DNA of 64,000 bases from JAKANT01 sp035502095. GTDB taxonomy: Bacteria; Pseudomonadota; Gammaproteobacteria; Burkholderiales; Burkholderiaceae_F. The notes under the pieces are model-generated. The model was not told where the DNA came from and made no database searches. It saw only the letters and a list, made by a program, of their open reading frames with translations. The stretch covers positions 1-64,000 of the forward strand of contig DATJUX010000049.1 in NCBI GenBank assembly GCA_035502095.1, written 5' to 3'. Of the stretch, positions 59,113-64,000 are shown in pieces (the stretch's first letter is position 1; each line of letters starts with the position of its first letter). Position numbers and translations under genes: made by a program.

Positions 59113-60927
59113 CTAGTCGTCGAACTCGAGTGCAATGCGCGTGCCCGTCCGCGGCGCGCTGTCGATCTCGAGGCGCGCTTCGATCAACGCCGCCTGCTCG
59201 CGGATGCCGCGCAGGCCGTAATGGCCGGGATGCTCGGGCGCGGCGTCGAATCCCACGCCATCGTCGGCCACCTCGAGCCGGACCCGGCGCGGCGCACCGG
59301 AGAGCGGCGGCTCGCCGCCGCTCAGCGTCACCCGCACGAGGCGAGCCTGCGCATGGCGCTCGACGTTGTTGAGCGCTTCCTCGGCGATCCGGAACGCGGT
59401 CTCGGCGCGTTCGCCGGCGAGTGCGCCGGCTGCGCCTTCGACGTGCAGCTCGTGTTCGATCCCGGTGCGCTGCGCGAACCGCTCGAGCAGCTCGCGCAGC
59501 GCATCGCCGAGGCCGCTGTCGCGTACCGCGTTGTGTCTCATCTGCGCGATCGCGGCGCGTGCTTCCGCAAGTCCCGACGCGGCGACCTCCTCGGCACGCG
59601 CCAGTTCGGCGTCAAGATCCGCGTCGCCGACCCGCCCGCGCAGCTTGCGCGCGAGGCGGATCTGCGTCAGAAGCGCCATCAGCGAATGCGCGAGCGTGTC
59701 GTGCAGCTCGCGCGCGAGGCGCAGCCGCTCGCGCACCACCGCGGCGTGCCGCTGATCGCCCGCGAGGCGTTCGATGCGCGCGGTGCGTTCAACCACGCGC
59801 GCGTCGAGTTCCGCGTTCAGCGCCTGCAGCACGCGCTTTTCCGCCTGCAGCTGCGCCACCGCATCGGCGAGGGCCGCGCCGATGCCGGCGATCTCGTCGT
59901 GGCCGGCCGGCCGTGCGAGCTCGGTGCGTTCTCCCCGTTGCACCGCCCGCGCATCGTCGGCCAGCCGCACCAGGCGCCCGAGCATGCGCCGCGTCACCAC
60001 GATCGCCGCCGCGGCGGCGAGCAGGCCGGCCACGAGCACGATGCCGAAAACCGCGTGCTGCACGGTCCGCGCATCGGCAAGTGCGAGGTCGGTGCGCTGG
60101 CGCACGAGTACGGTCCAGTGCAGCGCCGCCACTTCCGGCGCGTCGCCGAGCGCTGCGCGCCGGACCAGATACGCACCTGCCTCGGTCGGATCCGCGCCGT
60201 CGCCCTGTGCACGCAGCGATCGGCCGCGCCATGCCGGCGGCCCGCTCAGGATCGTTCCATCGCTCGCCGCGAGCCACAACTCCACGGGACGATGCGTCGT
60301 GAACGAACGCTCGAGCTCCGCCTGCAATCCTTCGATCCAGTTCCAGGCGAGGTAGGCGCCGACGACCCCGTGGCGCGTGCCGTCGGCGGTGAGCAGCGGC
60401 GCCGCGGCATCGATGACATGATCGACGCCGGCCTCCTCCGCGCCTGGACCTGCACGCGCCGGCGCACCAGCCGCATGGACGTCGCCGAGCCACGGTCCGT
60501 GTCGTGCCGAATCGAGCCAGAGGTGTGCAGAGGCAGCGGCGTTTTCGGGCACGCGACCGGCCGCGGCGACGATGCCTCCTTCGGCATCCGTCACGCCGAG
60601 CCAGACGAACTCCGAGAATCCCTGCGCGATCGCGCGCACATGGCGGCGCAATGCCTGGGGGCTGCGGTCGCCGGAGGCGGCGATCTGCGACGCCGTCACC
60701 GTGAGCATCGACACGCGCGTGGCGAGCGCGCTGGCCAGCGTGCGCTGCGCCTGCTGCGCGAACTGCGCCAGCAGCTGCTCGGCGTCGGCGCGCACGCGCC
60801 GCTCGGCGGCCCCGGCGGCGAGATTCGCCGCGATCAGCGCAGCCAGCACCACGACGACGAACATGGCCCAGCCGAGCGCCGCGGTCAGGTGACGGCGCGG
60901 ATCGACGCCCGGCGGGACGACCTTCAT
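59113..60927 (-). CDS. NarL-family sensor histidine kinase with periplasmic Cache-like sensor
   Basis: 604 residues from ATG 60927. Helix 1 (F-V-V-V-V-L-A-A-L-I-A-A-N-L) and helix 2 (near residue 290, F-G-I-V-L-V-A-G-L-L) bracket a 240-residue periplasmic sensor. A HAMP-like linker follows, then the HisKA_3 box RELHDTLAHSLMALLTQ with the phospho-His, and the HATPase ADDGVGFDAAPEH and G-L-R-G-I-R-E-Q-A. Divergent from its probable partner regulator at 61303. Signal unknown. Confidence 0.93.
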   Translation of the reverse strand: MKVVPPGVDPRRHLTAALGWAMFVVVVLAALIAANLAAGAAERRVRADAEQLLAQFAQQAQRTLASALATRVSMLTVTASQIAASGDRSPQALRRHVRAIAQGFSEFVWLGVTDAEGGIVAAAGRVPENAAASAHLWLDSARHGPWLGDVHAAGAPARAGPGAEEAGVDHVIDAAAPLLTADGTRHGVVGAYLAWNWIEGLQAELERSFTTHRPVELWLAASDGTILSGPPAWRGRSLRAQGDGADPTEAGAYLVRRAALGDAPEVAALHWTVLVRQRTDLALADARTVQHAVFGIVLVAGLLAAAAAIVVTRRMLGRLVRLADDARAVQRGERTELARPAGHDEIAGIGAALADAVAQLQAEKRVLQALNAELDARVVERTARIERLAGDQRHAAVVRERLRLARELHDTLAHSLMALLTQIRLARKLRGRVGDADLDAELARAEEVAASGLAEARAAIAQMRHNAVRDSGLGDALRELLERFAQRTGIEHELHVEGAAGALAGERAETAFRIAEEALNNVERHAQARLVRVTLSGGEPPLSGAPRRVRLEVADDGVGFDAAPEHPGHYGLRGIREQAALIEARLEIDSAPRTGTRIALEFDD

Positions 60928-61102
60928 GCGCGCATTGTGTGCGACATCGCCGGCGCACGCCCGCGCCGGGGTTACGAACCCGAAAAAAGTGCCGATCGTC
61001 ACTGACCGCTGCGGCCTTGGCTCGGGTACCCTCGCAACGCAGATGCCGGAGGGTCCGCAAGTCCGCCAACGGTGGCCGCAACCCGGGTCGGTCGAAGCGA
61101 GC

Positions 61103-61297
61103 ATGTCGATGAACGACGAGATGATTCAATCCGTCGCCAGGGCCGCGCAACTCACGCCCGAGCAGGCGCGCCTCGCCGTCGCGGCGATGCTCCGCTTCCT
61201 CACCGCCCGCCTGCCGTCGGCGCTGGTCGGCGAGTTGCACGCCCGCCTCGGCCTGCCGGCCCCGGCCGAAAGCGCGAACGCGACACGGGCCCACTGA
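61103..61297 (+). CDS. Small protein upstream of response regulator
   Basis: 64 residues (MSMNDEMIQSVARAAQ, then L-T-P-E-Q-A-R-L-A-V-A-A-M-L-R-F-L-T-A-R-L-P). Helical; reminiscent of short DUF2267/DUF2780-like proteins but not assignable. It ends 5 bases before the response regulator start, so the two form an operon. Confidence 0.6.
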   Translation: MSMNDEMIQSVARAAQLTPEQARLAVAAMLRFLTARLPSALVGELHARLGLPAPAESANATRAH

Positions 61298-61302
61298 CCG
61301 CG

Positions 61303-62031
61303 ATGACCCGTCCCGACGCCGGATCGCGACGGCTGCGGCTCCTCATCGTCGACGACCAGCCGGTCATCCGCCGCGGCCTCGCCCTGATCCTGGGGACGGC
61401 GCCGGATATCGACGTCGTCGGCCAGGCCGCCGATGGGCACGAAGCGATCGAACTGGGGCGCACGCTCGCGCCCGACGTGGTGATCATGGACCTGCAGATG
61501 CCGCGCCTCGATGGGGTCGCGGCGACGCGCGCGATCACGGCGGCGCATCCGACGATGCGCGTGGTCGTGCTCACCACCTACGACGACGACGAACTCGTGT
61601 TCGAGGCGATCCGCGCCGGCGCCCACGCCTACCTGCTCAAGGACGCGAGCGAGAACGACGTGCTCGAGACGGTGCGCGCGGTCGACCGCGGCGAGTCGCG
61701 GCTTTCGCCCGCCATCGCGCGCAAGGTGATGGAGCAGTTCCGCCTGCTCGCGCCGCGCGGTTCCGAGCCGGCGCCGGTCGTCACGGGCGCGCAGGAGACG
61801 GCACCCGGCGCGGGCACGACACCGGTCGCGGCCTACGAGGAGCCGCTCACCGAGAAAGAGGAACGCATCCTCGACCTCATTGCGCAAGGCAAGAGCAACA
61901 AGCAGATCGCCGCCACGGTTTTCCTCGCCGAAGGCACCGTGAAGAACTACGTCAGCCGGATCATGGACAAGCTGCACGCGCGCACGCGTACCGAGCTCGC
62001 GGTGCGCGCGGTCAACAAGCGCGTTCCGTGA
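61303..62031 (+). CDS. NarL/FixJ-family response regulator
   Basis: 242 residues. Receiver domain with the acidic pair in L-L-I-V-D-D-Q, phospho-acceptor Asp in VVIMDLQMPRLDG, Thr in V-L-T-T-Y and Lys in Y-L-L-K-D-A. After a linker rich in Ala/Pro, the LuxR-type helix-turn-helix reads LTEKEERILDLIAQGKSNKQ and A-E-G-T-V-K-N-Y-V-S. Pairs with the divergent kinase at 59113. Targets unknown. Confidence 0.96.
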   Translation: MTRPDAGSRRLRLLIVDDQPVIRRGLALILGTAPDIDVVGQAADGHEAIELGRTLAPDVVIMDLQMPRLDGVAATRAITAAHPTMRVVVLTTYDDDELVFEAIRAGAHAYLLKDASENDVLETVRAVDRGESRLSPAIARKVMEQFRLLAPRGSEPAPVVTGAQETAPGAGTTPVAAYEEPLTEKEERILDLIAQGKSNKQIAATVFLAEGTVKNYVSRIMDKLHARTRTELAVRAVNKRVP

Positions 62032-62221
62032 GGCGGCAGCCGTCGCGCGCCTGCGCACGCGCCGCTGGATGGTGACGGTGGTCATGCACGAACCGTGACG
62101 CGCGACTCTGGCGCGATGCCGGCCGCGCCGGGACAATGGGCCTCGTGTTTCACACCGCCGGACAATGCACCGCGTCCCGACATTGCCGATGCAAGCCGAA
62201 GGCCGAGAGTCCGCGATCGAT

Positions 62222-62908
62222 ATGCGCCGCCGTTGGCTGGCGGCGGGTATGTGCGTCGCACTGATCGTCGCCGGACTGCCTCCCGTGCTGGCCGAGCCCG
62301 TCACCACGCGGGCGGTACCGACGGCGCTGCTCGAGTTCGACGCCGCGGCGGTGAGGCTGTACGACGCGACGCGGGCGAGACACTGGAGCGACGCGCGCAA
62401 CGCGCTCGGCGAGGCGCGCATCCTGGCTGCCTCGATCGATGGACTGGAATCGAGCTACACCACGGCCGGCGGAACCCAAGGTCGCTTCTTCGCCACGACC
62501 AATCAATTGAGCGCCGATCTCATCGACGCGTCGGCCGCCCTGTCGGTGTACGACCGGCCGTGGCTGTTGAGCAGCACCGAAAACCTGCTGGCGCGGTCCG
62601 GCGACCTGACTGAGCCGTACGCGTCGCGGATCAAGGGAGCGGTTCCGCGCCTCGAGGTGCTGCTGGTACTCGCGCGCCGGATGCGCCAGGCGCCGACATG
62701 GAACGACGAAACCGGATTCGCGACGGCGCACCGCGAGTTCGATCGCTTGTGGCCCCAATTGCGCGACCAACTGACTGCGCAACGACCGCAACTCGTGATG
62801 CGGGTCGACGCGGCACGCGCAGGCGTTGCCGTCGCGCCGTCGTCCGACAACGCCGGCACCCTCTACGCGGCGGTGCGCGACCTGCTCGGCACGGTCGGCA
62901 CAGGCTGA
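62222..62908 (+). CDS. Hypothetical exported protein
   Basis: 228 residues from ATG 62222. Signal peptide (MRRRWLAAGMCVALIVAGL, cleavage near V-L-A-E). The mature part is mainly alpha-helical with repeated A-R, L-x-x-A-R-x-L patterns. No family recognised. Follows the response regulator by 190 bases with no visible gene between; possibly part of its regulon. Confidence 0.65.
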   Translation: MRRRWLAAGMCVALIVAGLPPVLAEPVTTRAVPTALLEFDAAAVRLYDATRARHWSDARNALGEARILAASIDGLESSYTTAGGTQGRFFATTNQLSADLIDASAALSVYDRPWLLSSTENLLARSGDLTEPYASRIKGAVPRLEVLLVLARRMRQAPTWNDETGFATAHREFDRLWPQLRDQLTAQRPQLVMRVDAARAGVAVAPSSDNAGTLYAAVRDLLGTVGTG

Positions 62909-62929
62909 CGGCCGGATTCAACCCCGCTC

Positions 62930-62957
62930 ACTCCCTCCCCGCACGCGGGGAGGGAGT
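62930..62957 (+). terminator. Strong GC-rich hairpin
   Basis: ACTCCCTCCCCG (62930-62941) and CGGGGAGGGAGT (62946-62957) form a perfect 12-bp stem with loop CACG, 22 bases after the stop of the exported protein gene. No U-tract follows. Same design as the hairpins at 3739 and 29359. Confidence 0.55.
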
Positions 62958-63144
62958 CGTTGCCGCCCAGGGCCGGCCTCGATCGTCCACCAGGCATGAC
63001 CACGACGTGACTGGCGTCCTGTCCATTCAATGACGCTTGCCACTACGCGTGCGGCGTTTGCAGATCTAGAGTGCTCGCACGTTGTCGACCGGCGCTGATG
63101 TCCCAAGACGCGCGTGCCGGGCGGCGGAAACAAGGAGGATTTCG

Positions 63145-63639
63145 ATGTCTCATCGTTCACCCCTGCGCAGGCAGTGGCTGCGCACGCGCGGCGGCGCACT
63201 GCTGGCTTGCGCCCTGATCGTCACTCCACTCGCGGCCGGTGCCACGGCCACGACTGCGGCGGCGACAGCCGCCATGAGCATTCCCGAGCAGCAGTACCAC
63301 GGCATCGCGTACGCGACGGGCGGGATCACGCCGGAGGAAGCCGCGGCGTTCCGCGCCGAGACCGACAAGTACCCGCTGGCGCTGGAGATCGTCGAGAAAC
63401 AGGCGGCCGACAAGAAGCGCGATGAGTTCACCGCGAGTGCCAAGGTGCAGATCAAACGCGGCGACAAGACGGTGTTCGACAGCGCGGCTGCCGGGCCGTT
63501 CATGCTCGTGCGCCTGGATCCTGGTGTGTACTCGATCACGGCGACGCTCGGCACGCACACGCTGCACAAGATGCACGTGCACGTCGCGGCGGGCAGGACG
63601 GCACACGAGCTGTTCGAGTTTCCCGTCCACAGCGACTAG
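63145..63639 (+). CDS. Exported protein with carboxypeptidase-regulatory-like fold
   Basis: 164 residues; AAGGAGG lies six bases before ATG 63145. Signal peptide (A-L-L-A-C-A-L-I-V-T-P-L-A-A-G). The C-terminal part (F-M-L-V-R-L-D-P-G-V-Y-S-I-T-A-T-L-G, then H-V-A-A-G-R-T) resembles the beta-sandwich seen in CarboxypepD_reg-like proteins. Probably periplasmic; function unknown. Co-transcribed with the next gene (23 bases apart). Confidence 0.7.
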   Translation: MSHRSPLRRQWLRTRGGALLACALIVTPLAAGATATTAAATAAMSIPEQQYHGIAYATGGITPEEAAAFRAETDKYPLALEIVEKQAADKKRDEFTASAKVQIKRGDKTVFDSAAAGPFMLVRLDPGVYSITATLGTHTLHKMHVHVAAGRTAHELFEFPVHSD

Positions 63640-63662
63640 GCCCAATGAGGAGGAAGACAGTC

Positions 63663-64000
63663 ATGAAAGCCGCGTTGTTCGTCCTTGCCCTTGCGTCGAC
63701 GATGGGCGCCACCGCGCAGGCGCATCCGCTCGATGCGCTGATCCAGCGTGACGCGACGGTCGAGTCGCGCTTCGCGTCGGACCTGGCGCACGGAAAGATC
63801 GACGTCACGAATGCGACGCTTCTCACGCGCCAGGAGGCTGACCTGCACAAGCTCGAAGCCCACCTCATCCCCGGCGTGGCAACCCTCGACTCGCACGCGA
63901 TAGCGCGGCTGCGCGAGGCCGAGAACGACATGGCCGGCGCAGTGCAGCGCGCCGAGAAGCACGCGAAAGACGCCGGCGCACCGATGGACCGGATGCACCT
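63663..64000 (+). CDS. Exported protein, partial (runs off window)
   Basis: At least 112 codons, no stop before the right edge. GAGGAGG precedes ATG 63663. Signal peptide MKAALFVLALASTMG to about T-A-Q-A, then a charged helical region (L-L-T-R-Q-E-A-D-L-H-K-L-E-A). No family recognised from this part. Confidence 0.7.
   Translation, partial: MKAALFVLALASTMGATAQAHPLDALIQRDATVESRFASDLAHGKIDVTNATLLTRQEADLHKLEAHLIPGVATLDSHAIARLREAENDMAGAVQRAEKHAKDAGAPMDRMH

Overview
The window is high-GC DNA with tightly packed, mostly ATGA- or GTGA-overlapping genes. It looks like a chromosome segment of an environmental betaproteobacterium, probably near Burkholderiales or Rhodocyclales. This rests on family resemblance (CysB-type LysR regulator, OFA transporter, class II NrdJ, SbmA-like exporter, Rieske protein) and not on a phylogenetic marker, so the taxon is an inference. 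LAYOUT 1-22 kb: the left edge is the end of an integrated element (toxin-antitoxin pair, tyrosine integrase) abutting the 3' end of tRNA-Ala(CGC). To its right are an arylformamidase-like hydrolase, an outer-membrane protein, a minus-strand catabolic group (DUF2783 protein, FAD monooxygenase, OFA transporter, two LysR regulators, one frameshifted), and a B12-dependent ribonucleotide reductase whose catalytic loop carries a LAGLIDADG intein. Next come two orphan hypothetical genes, an exported metallo-beta-lactamase-fold protein, a BLUF photosensor, two SxxK serine hydrolases around an N-formylglutamate-amidohydrolase-like exported protein, and an ICMT-like membrane methyltransferase. LAYOUT 22-32 kb: a truncated BLUF copy, a lipoprotein with a putative Ig domain and propeller repeats, an exbD remnant, a large BTAD/ATPase/TPR regulator, an alpha-carbonic anhydrase and ilvD. 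LAYOUT 32-55.2 kb, the main find: three fluoride (crcB-motif) riboswitches, each directly behind its own sigma70-like promoter, head three successive same-strand transcription units. Unit 1 has a broken dynamin-like GTPase gene, crcB, a HIT protein and a DUF190 protein. Unit 2 has a six-gene Hyf/complex-I-like membrane complex whose large subunit has lost all four [NiFe] cysteines, a CPA2 antiporter, UspA, a zinc-ribbon/HEAT protein, an MFS transporter, a HAD protein, an enolase and an intact dynamin-like GTPase. Unit 3 has a four-module CxxC/CxxH protein, two MutS-like ATPases without mismatch-recognition domains and a short DUF190 protein. Together they read as one fluoride-stress regulon of about 23 kb: export of F- (CrcB), replacement of a fluoride-sensitive enzyme (enolase), ion and proton homeostasis (redox-driven pump plus antiporter), and membrane or nucleic-acid maintenance (GTPase, MutS-like). 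LAYOUT 55-64 kb: a ResA/TlpA-like thioredoxin-fold gene has an in-frame UGA exactly at the redox-active cysteine, followed by a bacterial SECIS-like hairpin, so it is most likely a selenoprotein. Then come an SbmA/BacA-like ABC transporter, a solitary Rieske protein, a divergent NarL-type two-component system and small exported proteins, the last running off the window. A dispersed element of about 85 bp with GTCATTCCGAG-type inverted ends occurs several times between genes.
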